A stretch of DNA of 64,000 nucleotides from Nocardia sp. CDC159 (GCF_023740735.1 NZ_JAMRXH010000011.1:1-64000); one strand, 5' to 3'. Counted from the stretch's first letter, positions 45,098 to 53,828 are shown. Numbers and translations are program-made. The notes: generated from the letters alone by a model not told the origin.

Positions 45098-47044
45098 CTA
45101 ATTCGGAGCCGTCGGGGTTGTCGGATCGACCAGATGGCAACGCTGGATCTCGTACTTGGGCACCCGGTCGATGCGGTACTTGGCGAAGTGCAGAGATTGG
45201 ACGATGTTGTGCCGAAACCGGTCCCAGGTCAGCGGTGCGCGCGAGGAGGCGAGCAGATCCTGGGTGGCCGGGCAGCTCAGGGCCGTACGGGCCTGGGTGA
45301 CCCACTTCTCGTCCAGGAACCACGGCATCCACGGATGCCGGTCGACCATGCCGGTGTCGACCACCACCCAGTCCGGGTACAGGTTCTTGTCGTGGCCGAT
45401 GCGCCCGTCGGCGAGCCGGTCGGTGTGGGCGGCCAGCGGATAGGCCAAGCCCTCTTGATCGATCACGCGCACGTTCAGCGGGACGTTCATGCTCGTCATG
45501 CCAAGATTCAGGAAGTAGACGGTATGGCCGTGGCCGTCCTCCGGAATGGGCAGCGGCGGCGGGGCGACGTACCACATCATGAACGACGGCGAGTTGAGCA
45601 GCAGGCCGCCGTCCGGGGTCAGGGCGATATCGCGAATCATCGCCCGCATGCGCGGATAGTCCAGATAGTCCTCGGCCAGGATCGGATGGTCGTGGCCGCT
45701 GTTGAGCACGTAGTAGACGCGCTCGTCGACGATGCCGGTATCGCTGATCGACGCGCCCGCGTTGTTCGCGGTGGTGTTGGCGGCGAACAGCGCCCACCCC
45801 ATTGCCACAAACCAGGCGACCAGGGGAACCGCGACGCCCGCCACCGCTTTCGGATCCCGCGTCGCGGGCAACCGCAGGGGCAGCACCGACACGGGCAGCA
45901 GCAGGATGAACAGCTGCGGCAGCAGCATGCGGCCGTGCATGAAGTCGCCACCGACGCGCAGGTTGAACGCGATCAGCAGCAGTCCGCTGAACAGCATGAG
46001 GAGCACGATCGCGGTCGGAGAATGCAATCGCTGGCGCAACGCCCGTAACCCGGTCACCCCGTCCCGCGGCGACGCGGAGGCGGCGGCACGCCGGGACGAC
46101 CGGATCACCAGCACCGCCGCGGCGACGAGTAACAGCAGCGGCAGCCACAGGTAGTACGGACCCACCAGATCCCACAGATAGGTGAATCCCTGCTGCCACT
46201 TCGCACCGCCCGCCTCCTTGGCGATGGCGGTGTTGGGAACCGGCAGCCCGTAGTAGCCCATGCGCCAGATCTGGTAGCCCAGCGGCACCAGCCCGCCGAC
46301 CACCACGGTCAGCGCGCGAATCACGATGGGCCGCAGCCGGGATTCGGGCATGGGTGCGGAAAAGACCAGCAGCAGCGCCAATCCGCCGAGAATGGTCATC
46401 TCCGGCCGGATGACCCAGCACAGCCCGGCCCAGAAGACGAGCCCGAAAAGGGCGGGCAGCGTGACCTTCTCGGCCTGGCTCCAGCGCATCAGCAGCCACC
46501 ACAGCACGCCGATCCAGAAGATGACCAGGCAGTTCTCCAGGCCGGAGCTCGCATAGTCGCGGGCGGGCGGCACCGCGATGTAGACCAGCGCGCCCGCCGG
46601 GAGCAGCAGCTGCCCGGCCGCGCCGCCCCACAGCCGCGCCGCGCCGAGCATGGCGAATACGACCGCCAGCAACGACAGCGTCAGCGCCACGCCCAGCACC
46701 ACGTATTCCAGCCGGGCCTGGGTGAGCCAGCTGAAGAACCAGACGACATAGGTCCACGCGGCGCTGGTGTTGGTCTCCACCCGCTCACCCGAATTGAACA
46801 CCGGTCCGTTCCCGGCCAGCAGATTGCGCACGGTGCGCAACACGATCAGGCCGTCGTCGGCGATCCAGCGCCGCTGCCAGGCGCCGACGCCGAACAGGAC
46901 CACGGTGAGCGTCACCCCACCGACGAAGGTGGCACGGGACAGCAGCGAGGCGCGCCGCGCGGCTAGGGCCTGGCGCAGCGCTGCGCCGACCGGTAGGGCC
47001 GTCGTGGGCGCATCCTCGTTCCGCTTGTCTCCCGCTACCACCAT
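45098..47044 (-). CDS. aftB: terminal beta-(1->2) arabinofuranosyltransferase AftB
   Basis: AftB is the GT-C enzyme that adds the terminal beta-1,2 arabinofuranose residues to arabinan; mycolates are later attached near these ends. The roughly 648-residue protein has about ten helices and an exported C-terminal domain. Family signatures are RRWIADDGLIVLRTVRNLL with the catalytic Asp pair in the first loop, ERVETNTSAAWTY, LPAGALVYIAVPPARDYASSGLE, GGDFMHGRMLLPQ and AAHTDRLADGRIGHDKNLYP. The ATG at 47044 lies four bases after the ubiA stop and is preferred over the frame opening at 47071, which overlaps ubiA by 23 bases. It is the last gene of the glf operon. Confidence 0.95.
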   Translation of the reverse strand: MVVAGDKRNEDAPTTALPVGAALRQALAARRASLLSRATFVGGVTLTVVLFGVGAWQRRWIADDGLIVLRTVRNLLAGNGPVFNSGERVETNTSAAWTYVVWFFSWLTQARLEYVVLGVALTLSLLAVVFAMLGAARLWGGAAGQLLLPAGALVYIAVPPARDYASSGLENCLVIFWIGVLWWLLMRWSQAEKVTLPALFGLVFWAGLCWVIRPEMTILGGLALLLVFSAPMPESRLRPIVIRALTVVVGGLVPLGYQIWRMGYYGLPVPNTAIAKEAGGAKWQQGFTYLWDLVGPYYLWLPLLLLVAAAVLVIRSSRRAAASASPRDGVTGLRALRQRLHSPTAIVLLMLFSGLLLIAFNLRVGGDFMHGRMLLPQLFILLLPVSVLPLRLPATRDPKAVAGVAVPLVAWFVAMGWALFAANTTANNAGASISDTGIVDERVYYVLNSGHDHPILAEDYLDYPRMRAMIRDIALTPDGGLLLNSPSFMMWYVAPPPLPIPEDGHGHTVYFLNLGMTSMNVPLNVRVIDQEGLAYPLAAHTDRLADGRIGHDKNLYPDWVVVDTGMVDRHPWMPWFLDEKWVTQARTALSCPATQDLLASSRAPLTWDRFRHNIVQSLHFAKYRIDRVPKYEIQRCHLVDPTTPTAPN

Positions 47045-47048
47045 CTCG

Positions 47049-47996
47049 TCAGGTGAGATAGACAGCGACACCTACCGCTCCGATCCACGCTATGGCCAGG
47101 AGCTGCAGAATGCGGTCCCCCAGCGCGATCTCTTCGGGTTCACCGGCCTCGCCGCCATCGACGTCGACCGCGTAGCGCAGGATCGCGACCGTGAAGGGAA
47201 TCATCGAGATCGCGAACCAAGGGTTGTTCTTGTGATCGTTCTCGAACGCCCACAGCCCGTAGAACACGACCACAGCGGTGGCCGACAGGGTCCAGATGAA
47301 GCGCAGATAGGTGGGCGTGTAGTACTGCAGGGACTTACGGATCTTGGCGCCCGTGTCGAGCGCGATCTTCAGTTCGGCGTAGCGCTTGCCCGCGGCCATG
47401 AACAGCGAGCCGAAGGCCATGATCAACAGGAACCATTGCGACAGATGAATATTGGCGGCCGCACCACCGGCCACCGCGCGCAGCAGGAAGCCCGACGACA
47501 CGATACAGACGTCGAGCACCGCCTGATGCTTGAGCCCGAAGCAGTAGGCCAGCTGAATGCCGATGTAGACCGCCATTACCACCGACAGCTGCCACGCCGC
47601 CAGGAACGAGAGCAGGATCGAGCCGATCAGCAGCACCACCGACAGCGCGTATGCCAGATTCACCGGAACCACACCGGCGGCGATCGGCCGGAACCGCTTG
47701 GTCGGATGCGCCCGGTCGGCCTCCACGTCCAGCGCGTCGTTGACCAGGTAGATACCCGAGGCCGCCATGCAGAAGACCACGAAGGCGACCGCGATGTGCC
47801 AATCCCGGGTGAAGTCCGCGAGGTAGTAGGTGTCGGTGCCCGGAATCTTGCCCGCCACCATCGGCGCGGCCAGCACCAGGACGTTCTTCACCCACTGTCG
47901 CGGCCGCACGGCCTTGACCAGGCCACCGGCCAGGGTCTTGGGGGGACCCTTGATGACGGCCTCGTCCAGGTCGACGCTGGTCGGCTCTTCACTCAT
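47049..47996 (-). CDS. ubiA: decaprenyl-phosphate phosphoribosyltransferase (UbiA family, Rv3806c type)
   Basis: The enzyme joins phosphoribosyl pyrophosphate to decaprenyl phosphate, the committed step toward the arabinose donor. The roughly 315-residue protein has nine or so helices, the metal-binding NDALDVEADRAHPTKRFRP motif of UbiA prenyltransferase-fold proteins, and FGSLFMAAGKRYAEL in the second conserved loop. It matches mycobacterial Rv3806c along its length. The ATG at 47996 begins one base after the PAP2 stop and gives the family start MSEEP; a GTG at 48026 is an alternative. It links this operon to dprE1/dprE2, 35 kb away, which use its product after dephosphorylation. Confidence 0.95.
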   Translation of the reverse strand: MSEEPTSVDLDEAVIKGPPKTLAGGLVKAVRPRQWVKNVLVLAAPMVAGKIPGTDTYYLADFTRDWHIAVAFVVFCMAASGIYLVNDALDVEADRAHPTKRFRPIAAGVVPVNLAYALSVVLLIGSILLSFLAAWQLSVVMAVYIGIQLAYCFGLKHQAVLDVCIVSSGFLLRAVAGGAAANIHLSQWFLLIMAFGSLFMAAGKRYAELKIALDTGAKIRKSLQYYTPTYLRFIWTLSATAVVVFYGLWAFENDHKNNPWFAISMIPFTVAILRYAVDVDGGEAGEPEEIALGDRILQLLAIAWIGAVGVAVYLT

Positions 47997-47997
47997 T

Positions 47998-48597
47998 TCA
48001 ACGAGGGTTCTTTCCTGTGCGGTCACTGGTGAATCTCTTTTCGGCGGCTAGCACTGCGGCAGCGGACGCGGCGCCCAGCGCGGAACCGGCGAGCACGTCG
48101 GAGGGGTAGTGCACCCCGAGCACCACTCGGGAGAGCAGCATCGGGGGCACGAGCACCGCAGGCAAGGGTAGCCCGGTGAGCCGGCCGAGCAACACCGCCG
48201 CTGCCGTCGTGGAGGTCGCATGCGAGGACGGGAAGCTGAGCTTGCTCGGCGTCGACACGTTGACCTGCACCGATGGATCGTTTGGGCGGGGGCGGCGGAC
48301 GATCCGCTTGATGACGACGGATGCCGCGTGTGCGCCGAACGCGCCCACCGCGACCCCGGCCCACTCGCGGCGGCGGCGCTTGTCCACCAGCGCGCCGACC
48401 GCGCCGATGCCCATCCAGCCCAGCGCGTGCTCACCGAAGTGCGACATGCCCCGAGCGGCCTTGATCACCTGTGGGTTTCGCCCGATCGTGCCCTGGACGG
48501 CATTGATGATCTTGACCTCGGCGGGTGCGGGCGGCGCGGGTTCGGGCACCACGCGCAGATGCGGCGAATCGGCCGATTCCGGTGCGGCGGCGGTCAT
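47998..48597 (-). CDS. PAP2-family phosphatase (Rv3807c type)
   Basis: Homologue of Rv3807c, proposed to remove the 5-phosphate from decaprenyl-phosphoryl-ribose phosphate made by UbiA. The 199-residue protein shows the three PAP2 signatures: KRIVRRPRP, PSSHAT and SRVVLGVHYPSDV, with four or so helices. The ATG at 48597 overlaps the glfT2 stop (ATGA). Substrate assignment rests on gene order and the mycobacterial proposal rather than on specific residues. Confidence 0.9.
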   Translation of the reverse strand: MTAAAPESADSPHLRVVPEPAPPAPAEVKIINAVQGTIGRNPQVIKAARGMSHFGEHALGWMGIGAVGALVDKRRRREWAGVAVGAFGAHAASVVIKRIVRRPRPNDPSVQVNVSTPSKLSFPSSHATSTTAAAVLLGRLTGLPLPAVLVPPMLLSRVVLGVHYPSDVLAGSALGAASAAAVLAAEKRFTSDRTGKNPR

Positions 48598-50729
48598 TTC
48601 CCCTCACTCGCTGAGTCGATGCGGCGTCCGCGGGTCCCTTCGTGGTTACGCAAGCTGCCTCCTCCGGTCCCGTCGCTCCCGCCGATTCCGAACGCGTTCT
48701 CCCACGCGGCGGTGCTGGTCAAGTACGGATGTGCGGCACGATACTGGGCGCGGATTTCGCCGAACCGGGCGGCCAGTTCTTTGCGCAGTCGCATGGCCTC
48801 CTTGAACAGCGCGAGCGCCTGGCGCGGATCGCGTTTGCGGTAGACCACGCCGCGGCCGTCGGCCGTCGTCACGGTGACGCCGTCGACCTGCGAGAGCAGG
48901 AACCAGCGGGCGTCCAGGGTCGGCACGTTGAGCTGCGGGCGCTCATGGTGTTCGGGCTTGGCCCTGCGCAGGTTGTGCAGCACGCCCTTGCCCAGGCGCA
49001 CCACCTTCGCGATCGGATTCGACGGTTCGCCGACCGCGCCCACATCCGCGCCGCTGGCGAACGGGAGTTCGGTCGAGGACGGCAGGATCACCGCGTCCGG
49101 GAAGTCCTTGCGCATCTTGGCGACCGAACCCAGCGCGGTCGGCAGCAGCTGGAACAGCCGGTCCGGACCGGCCATGAAGTCGCGAATCGCCTGATTCTGA
49201 ATGGCGACCGTCGAATACTCCAGGCACAGCAGGTGTTTGAGCGTGGCCTTGATCGTGTTGACGATCATCGGGCGACCGTCGCCCGGCAGGTGCAGCGCCG
49301 CGACCACCAGCCGGTTGCGCAGGTGGAAGTAGGCCTGCCAGTCGATCGCGTCGTCCTTGTCGCTCCAGGCCATATGCCAGACCGCCGCGCCCGGCAGGGT
49401 CACGGTCGGATAGCCCGCCTGCTTGGCGCGCAGACCGTATTCGACGTCGTCCCACTTGAGGAACAGCGGCAGCGGCTGGCCGATCTCCTCGGCGACCACG
49501 CGCGGGATGACGCAGGTCCACCAGCCGTTGAAATCGACATCGATGCGCCGGTGCAGCAGTTTGGAGTTGTCACGGTCGCGCAGCGGGTATTTCGAGAAGT
49601 CGTGGTCGTATTCGACATTCGGCGCGGCGGTCCACATCCAGATGCCGCGGTCGACGACCTCGCCCATGGTGTGCAGGTGCGAACGCTCCTGCAGATTCAG
49701 CATCTGACCGCCGACCAGCGTGGGCGTGCGGGCGAAGCGGGCGAAGGCCAGCGCGCGCAGGATGCAGTCCGGCTCGATCTCGATATCGTCGTCCATGTAG
49801 ACGATGTACTGCGCGTCGGTGGTCTTCAGCGCCTCGTACATGACCCGGCTGTAGCCGCCGGAACCACCGAGATTGGGCTGATCGTGCATGGCCAAGCGGC
49901 CGCCGAGGGCGGCGGCGGCCTCGGCGAAGCCCGGCTCGTCGCGCACCTTGCGCGTGCCCTGATCCGGGATGATGACGGCCTTGACCTTCTCCAGCACCAG
50001 CGGGTCGGAGCCCAGGGCGGCAAGGGTTTTCACACAGTCGGTGGGGCGGTTGAAGGTCGGCATGCCGACCGCGATGCTGCCCTCGCCGGGCGCCTCGACC
50101 GGGGCGTACCAACCGCCGCTGCGCAATTCGACGTGCGAGTCGGTGGTGATGTCGAACCAGATCCAGCCGCCGTCCTCGAACGGGGCGAGGTCGACCTCGA
50201 ATTCCACCGTTATTCCCGCGAAGGATGTGCGGGAACGGCTCGTGGCGCCCTCCCCCACCATCGCTTCGGGCACCGCGTCTCCCGTTGTCCCGGCATGGTC
50301 TCCCGTTGTCCCGGCGCGGCCTCCCGTTGTCCCGGCATGCTTTTCGCCGGGATTCACCACGACGTCGGTGCTGAATTCCTGCCCCTGCACGTGGATTCGG
50401 GAGCCGTCGGCCTTGGAACGGTACACGTCCACGCGGCCGTGGCCGGACAATTCCAGCCGCAGCACAACCGATTTCAGAACGGTCCAGCGCCGCCAGTAGC
50501 TCGCGGGAACGGCATTGAAATAGGTACAGAACGACACCTCGGATTCCGCGCCGATCGACAGCGAGGTGCGCGAGGTGGCATGGGCGCGACGGGCATTCGT
50601 CGCGGACTCCTCCAGATAGAGGGTGCGCACGTCCAGCGGTTCACCCGGCCGGGGCAGGATGATCCGCTGCAGTAGCGATTTCGCGCGAGTTTCGATCGTC
50701 ATCTCTTCCAACGTCGCCTGCATGGTCAC
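48594..50729 (-). CDS. glfT2: galactofuranosyltransferase GlfT2
   Basis: GlfT2 polymerises the galactan of arabinogalactan from UDP-galactofuranose on the inner face of the membrane. The 711-residue product has the N-terminal beta-barrel domain (LPRPGEPLDVRTLYLEES), a GT-A domain with IAVGMPTFNRP, the metal-binding YMDDDIEIEP (Asp about 313-315), WDDVEYG with the catalytic Asp, and WHMAWSDKDDAIDW, then the C-terminal helical part. It is longer than the 637 residues of M. tuberculosis, partly because of a roughly 35-residue insert in the N-terminal domain, coded by the repeat at 50277-50351. The GTG at 50729 overlaps the glf stop (GTGA); an ATG at 50723 is possible. Confidence 0.95.
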   Translation of the reverse strand: MTMQATLEEMTIETRAKSLLQRIILPRPGEPLDVRTLYLEESATNARRAHATSRTSLSIGAESEVSFCTYFNAVPASYWRRWTVLKSVVLRLELSGHGRVDVYRSKADGSRIHVQGQEFSTDVVVNPGEKHAGTTGGRAGTTGDHAGTTGDAVPEAMVGEGATSRSRTSFAGITVEFEVDLAPFEDGGWIWFDITTDSHVELRSGGWYAPVEAPGEGSIAVGMPTFNRPTDCVKTLAALGSDPLVLEKVKAVIIPDQGTRKVRDEPGFAEAAAALGGRLAMHDQPNLGGSGGYSRVMYEALKTTDAQYIVYMDDDIEIEPDCILRALAFARFARTPTLVGGQMLNLQERSHLHTMGEVVDRGIWMWTAAPNVEYDHDFSKYPLRDRDNSKLLHRRIDVDFNGWWTCVIPRVVAEEIGQPLPLFLKWDDVEYGLRAKQAGYPTVTLPGAAVWHMAWSDKDDAIDWQAYFHLRNRLVVAALHLPGDGRPMIVNTIKATLKHLLCLEYSTVAIQNQAIRDFMAGPDRLFQLLPTALGSVAKMRKDFPDAVILPSSTELPFASGADVGAVGEPSNPIAKVVRLGKGVLHNLRRAKPEHHERPQLNVPTLDARWFLLSQVDGVTVTTADGRGVVYRKRDPRQALALFKEAMRLRKELAARFGEIRAQYRAAHPYLTSTAAWENAFGIGGSDGTGGGSLRNHEGTRGRRIDSASEGK
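50277..50351 (+). repeat. hairpin-ended tandem repeat inserted in frame within glfT2
   Basis: Three 21-bp units of the form (G/C)TCTCCCGTTGTCCCGGCATG (50277-50297, 50298-50318, 50319-50339) run into the hairpin CCCGGC/GCCGGG (50331-50351). In GlfT2 they read as three copies of a 7-residue (H/R)AGTTG(D/G) motif, preceded by NPGEK. The hairpin and the TTGTCCCGGC core are shared with the intergenic array at 7741-7939. Mycobacterial GlfT2 lacks this segment as I recall its sequence. Confidence 0.85.
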
Positions 50730-51928
50730 TCGTTGTCGTCCCGATCCACCAGCGGCGCACCGGATTCCAGGTGCGGGCGCAGCACGTTGTCGAACATGCT
50801 CAGCGCACTGCCGATGGCCATGTGCATATCCAGGTATTTGTAGGTGCCCAGGCGGCCGCCGAAGAGCACCTTGGCCGCGGCGGTTTCGGCCCTGGCCCGC
50901 TCACGGTAGGCCAGCAGCTTGGCGCGGTCCTCGGGGGTGTTGATGGGGTAGTACGGCTCGTCGCCGGTCTGGGCGAAGCGCGAGTACTCGCGCTGGATGA
51001 CCGTCTTGTCGGCCGGGTAGTCGCGCTCGGGGTGGAAGTGGCGCGGCTCGATGATGCGGGTGAAGGGCACGTCCGCGTCGTTGTAGTTCATCACCGAGGT
51101 GCCCTGGAAGTCACCGGTCGGCAGCACCTCGGTATCGAAGTCGATGGTGCGCCAGCCCAATTCGCCCTCGGCGTAGTCGAAGTAGCGGTCCAGCGGGCCG
51201 GTGTAGATCACGGGGGCGTCCGGGTTCTGGGCGCGGATCTCCTCGCGCACCTCGAACCAGTCGGTGTTCAGCCGGACCTCGATCAGGTCGGATTCGGCCA
51301 TCTTGGCCAGCCACGCGGTGTAGCCGTCCTTGGGCAGGCCCTCGTAGGTGTCGTTGAAGTAGCGGTTGTCGAAGGTGTAGCGCACCGGCAGGCGGGTGAT
51401 GGTGCTCGCGGGCAGTTCCTTCGGATCGGTCTGCCACTGCTTGGCCGTGTAGTCGCGAATGAACGCCTCGTACAGCGGTCGGCCGATCAGCGAGATCGCC
51501 TTCTCCTCGAGGTTGGCGGCATCCTTGCCCTCCACCTCGGCGGACTGCTCGGCAATGAGTTTGCGGGCCTCGTCGGGAGTGAAGTACCGCCCGAAGAACT
51601 GCGACAGCAGCCCCAGGCCCATCGGCAGCGGGTACGCCTGCCCTTTATGCATACCGAACACGCGGTGCTGATACCCGGTGAACTCCGTGAACTGGTTCAC
51701 ATAGTCCCAAACCCGCTTGTTCGAGGTGTGGAACAGATGCGCCCCGTACTTGTGCACCTCGATCCCGGTCTCCGGATCCGCCTCCGAATAAGCATTTCCA
51801 CCCAGGTGGTAGCGGCGTTCGATCACCAGCACCCGCTTCCCGAGCAGGCTGGCGGTGCGTTCGGCAATGGTCAGCCCGAAGAAGCCGGAGCCGACGACAA
51901 TGAGGTCGAAGGGGGATGCGACGGTCAC
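50726..51928 (-). CDS. glf: UDP-galactopyranose mutase
   Basis: Glf interconverts UDP-galactopyranose and UDP-galactofuranose using reduced FAD, supplying GlfT1/GlfT2. The 400-residue product has the N-terminal FAD motif VVGSGFFGLTIAER, then ERRYHLGGNAYSE, HKYGAHLFHTSNKRVWDYVN, FIRDYTAKQWQTDP and RLGTYKYLDMHMAIGSAL, all diagnostic. The GTG at 51928 is the start. It is the first gene of an operon of five genes (glf, glfT2, PAP2, ubiA, aftB) joined by overlaps or gaps of one to four bases. Confidence 0.96.
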   Translation of the reverse strand: MTVASPFDLIVVGSGFFGLTIAERTASLLGKRVLVIERRYHLGGNAYSEADPETGIEVHKYGAHLFHTSNKRVWDYVNQFTEFTGYQHRVFGMHKGQAYPLPMGLGLLSQFFGRYFTPDEARKLIAEQSAEVEGKDAANLEEKAISLIGRPLYEAFIRDYTAKQWQTDPKELPASTITRLPVRYTFDNRYFNDTYEGLPKDGYTAWLAKMAESDLIEVRLNTDWFEVREEIRAQNPDAPVIYTGPLDRYFDYAEGELGWRTIDFDTEVLPTGDFQGTSVMNYNDADVPFTRIIEPRHFHPERDYPADKTVIQREYSRFAQTGDEPYYPINTPEDRAKLLAYRERARAETAAAKVLFGGRLGTYKYLDMHMAIGSALSMFDNVLRPHLESGAPLVDRDDNE

Positions 51929-51997
51929 GGGTGCCCAGCGTATCGGAAGTTCCGCCGACGTCCGGGTCGAGTGGCGGACTGGGGTGCACCCGCCCGC

Positions 51998-52279
51998 TCA
52001 GCGGTACGCCCGCGACGGCCCGCCGCGACCGGCCGCGATCCAGCGACCGGTTGATCCGGCCAGTGCCAGCCACCGGGGCGATGCCGTGGCGTCGTAGGCC
52101 GAACGCCGCTCTTCCGGGCACATGCCGATGAACGCGACGGCGACCAGGCCGAAGAGCCCGCCGTCGAGCACCGCGAGGGCACCCGCGGTGATCGCGGTGT
52201 CGCCGTTGGGCCTCGATGGCGGACGACCGGGCGCCGCCGGATGGACTGGCTGCCCCACCGGGGTGTGCGGATGGTTCAT
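51998..52279 (-). CDS. small membrane-associated protein of unknown function
   Basis: The ATG at 52279 has a very good site (GGGAGG six bases upstream), and the 93-residue product has one hydrophobic segment (about residues 30-50, ITAGALAVLDGGLFGLVAVAF). The Pro-rich start followed by NGDTAITAGALA resembles NGGTAIAAGVLA in the 58236-58811 protein, so the two may be distant or shortened paralogues. It lies 69 bases upstream of glf on the same strand and could share its promoter. Function unknown. Confidence 0.65.
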   Translation of the reverse strand: MNHPHTPVGQPVHPAAPGRPPSRPNGDTAITAGALAVLDGGLFGLVAVAFIGMCPEERRSAYDATASPRWLALAGSTGRWIAAGRGGPSRAYR

Positions 52280-52320
52280 GCGGTCCTCCCCCCTTGCTCC
52301 CGCGCGAGCTCTACCGCGAG

Positions 52321-52357
52321 GCGTCCGGCGGGGCGCCGTTATGGACCCGCCGGACGC
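52321..52357 (-). terminator. stem-loop after the MerR gene
   Basis: A perfect 12-bp stem, GCGTCCGGCGGG / CCCGCCGGACGC, with a 13-base loop starts 12 bases after the MerR stop. No T run follows. It separates the regulator from the small membrane-protein gene. Confidence 0.6.
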
Positions 52358-52368
52358 GTCGAACCCGG

Positions 52369-53136
52369 CTACCGCGAACGCGATTCGGCGTAGACCTTCA
52401 TCGCGTCCCGGACGAACTCGGCGTTGCCCTCGCCGTGCCGGTCGAAGTTGACCCGGAATCGCGGGTCGGCCACGTACATCTCGCCCAGGTTGGTGAAGTA
52501 CTCCAGGTTCGGCTGGTCGGTCTGCCAGCCCAGGCCGATCCATCGGTAGTGCCGCTCGACGATGGCCTGGACCTCAGCCGAGTCGGGGGACAATCCGTCG
52601 CGGTGGGCCCTGCCGTAGTCGGCGGCGATGTCGACGAAGGTCTGCTGGAACTGCCGCCGCTCCTCCTCCGACATCGAGCGCCACCAGCGATCGCCGCTCT
52701 CGTAGGCCTCGCGGCCCCAGCGCTCGATCACCTCGTCCTTGTATTTGGTGTGGTCGAAGCCGTCGAATACTTCCTCGGCCATGAGTTGTTCACCCGCTTC
52801 CGTCTTCTGCAATGTGGTGTGCACCGACGCGATCTGCCGTGCGATCCGGTCCTGTTCCTGCCGCAGCAGGTTCAGATGGGTGCGCAGCGCGGCGCTGGTG
52901 TCCTGCTCACCCGCGAGCACCTCGGCGATGACCGGCAGGCCGAGGCCGAGTTCACGCAGCAGCAGGATGCGTTGCAACCGCACGAGGGAGGACTGGTCGT
53001 AGTAGCGGTAGCCGTTGGCCCCGATCCGACTCGGCGGCAGCAGCCCCAGCTGGCCGTAGTGGCGCAGCGTGCGGCTGGTCGTCCCGGCCGCCTTCGCCAG
53101 GTCCTGGATGGACCATTCGGTCGTGGACTTCGCCAC
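52369..53136 (-). CDS. MerR family regulator with TipAS ligand domain
   Basis: The 255-residue product has a MerR winged helix (about residues 8-75: IQDLAKAAGTTSRTLRHYGQLGLLPPSR, YRYYD), a coiled-coil dimer helix, and a C-terminal TipAS domain (about 120-255) with SEEERRQFQQTF and FTNLGEMYVADPRF. TipA-type proteins bind thiopeptides or other drugs and activate their own promoters. The GTG at 53136 has GAGGAGG upstream. A perfect palindrome 43 bases upstream is a likely operator, so autoregulation is expected. No obvious target gene adjoins it. Confidence 0.9.
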   Translation of the reverse strand: MAKSTTEWSIQDLAKAAGTTSRTLRHYGQLGLLPPSRIGANGYRYYDQSSLVRLQRILLLRELGLGLPVIAEVLAGEQDTSAALRTHLNLLRQEQDRIARQIASVHTTLQKTEAGEQLMAEEVFDGFDHTKYKDEVIERWGREAYESGDRWWRSMSEEERRQFQQTFVDIAADYGRAHRDGLSPDSAEVQAIVERHYRWIGLGWQTDQPNLEYFTNLGEMYVADPRFRVNFDRHGEGNAEFVRDAMKVYAESRSR

Positions 53137-53178
53137 CGTCGCCTCCTCTCGTTCGCGTCGATGAACCCAGCTTGCAAG

Positions 53179-53193
53179 TTGACGTTACGTCAA
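53179..53193. promoter_or_regulatory. probable MerR operator
   Basis: TTGACGT-T-ACGTCAA is a perfect 7-bp-arm palindrome upstream of the MerR/TipAS start. On the minus strand TTGACC (53199-53194) lies just before it as a candidate -35 element, the usual MerR layout, though no good -10 can be picked. Confidence 0.6.
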
Positions 53194-53267
53194 GGTCAAG
53201 CTCGATATCCGCTTGTCGTCGGCGGCCGATCAGGCGGCCCGGCCGAGAGCCAGCGAGGAGCTATTGA

Positions 53268-53287
53268 TAATCTCAACATTGAGATAA
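53268..53287. promoter_or_regulatory. probable MarR operator
   Basis: TAATCTCAACATTGAGATAA contains ATCTCAA / TTGAGAT arms with a 2-base centre and lies 35 bases before the MarR gene at 53323. AT-rich arms of this kind are typical of MarR autoregulatory sites. Confidence 0.7.
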
Positions 53288-53322
53288 CACCTCAGGACTC
53301 GTCTTGATGTGAGAGGACTCGC

Positions 53323-53823
53323 ATGAGCGATGCGGTGGACCAGGTCGTGGCCGCGTGGTCGAAGGTGGCGCCCGATCTGGACGTCTGGCCCACCCATGTG
53401 GTCGGACGGATCAAGCGCCTCGGGCGGCTGCTCGATCGGGAGATGAAGGACTTTTTCGCGCCGCACGGGCTGGAGTACTGGGAGTTCGACGTGCTCAGCA
53501 CGCTGCGCCGCTCCGGCGGCCCGGACGGGCTGACCGCGGGCGCGCTGATCAAGGCCACGATGGTCACCTCGGGCGCCATCACCAACCGCATCGACCGGAT
53601 GGCGGCCAAGGGCCTGGTCCGGCGCACCTCCGATCCCAGCGATCGGCGCACCGTCCGCATCCAGCTCACCGACGCGGGCCGCGAACTCATCGACGAACTC
53701 ATGCCCCTGCACGTCGCCAACCAGATTCGCATCCTCGGCGGCCTGGACCGCCCCGACCTCGATCGGCTGATCGTGCTGCTGCGCGCGTTGCTGGAATCGC
53801 TGGGCGACACCGATCTGGACTGA
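53323..53823 (+). CDS. MarR family transcriptional regulator
   Basis: The 166-residue product has a winged helix-turn-helix (about residues 60-115) with TSGAITNRIDRMAAKGLVRR as recognition region and DPSDRRTVRIQLT as wing. The ATG at 53323 has GAGAGGA upstream. The palindrome at 53268-53287 is a likely autoregulatory site. It is divergent from the MerR gene and converges on the SpoIID-type gene only five bases away, so no regulated partner is obvious in its own operon. Confidence 0.9.
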   Translation: MSDAVDQVVAAWSKVAPDLDVWPTHVVGRIKRLGRLLDREMKDFFAPHGLEYWEFDVLSTLRRSGGPDGLTAGALIKATMVTSGAITNRIDRMAAKGLVRRTSDPSDRRTVRIQLTDAGRELIDELMPLHVANQIRILGGLDRPDLDRLIVLLRALLESLGDTDLD

Positions 53824-53828
53824 TCCGA

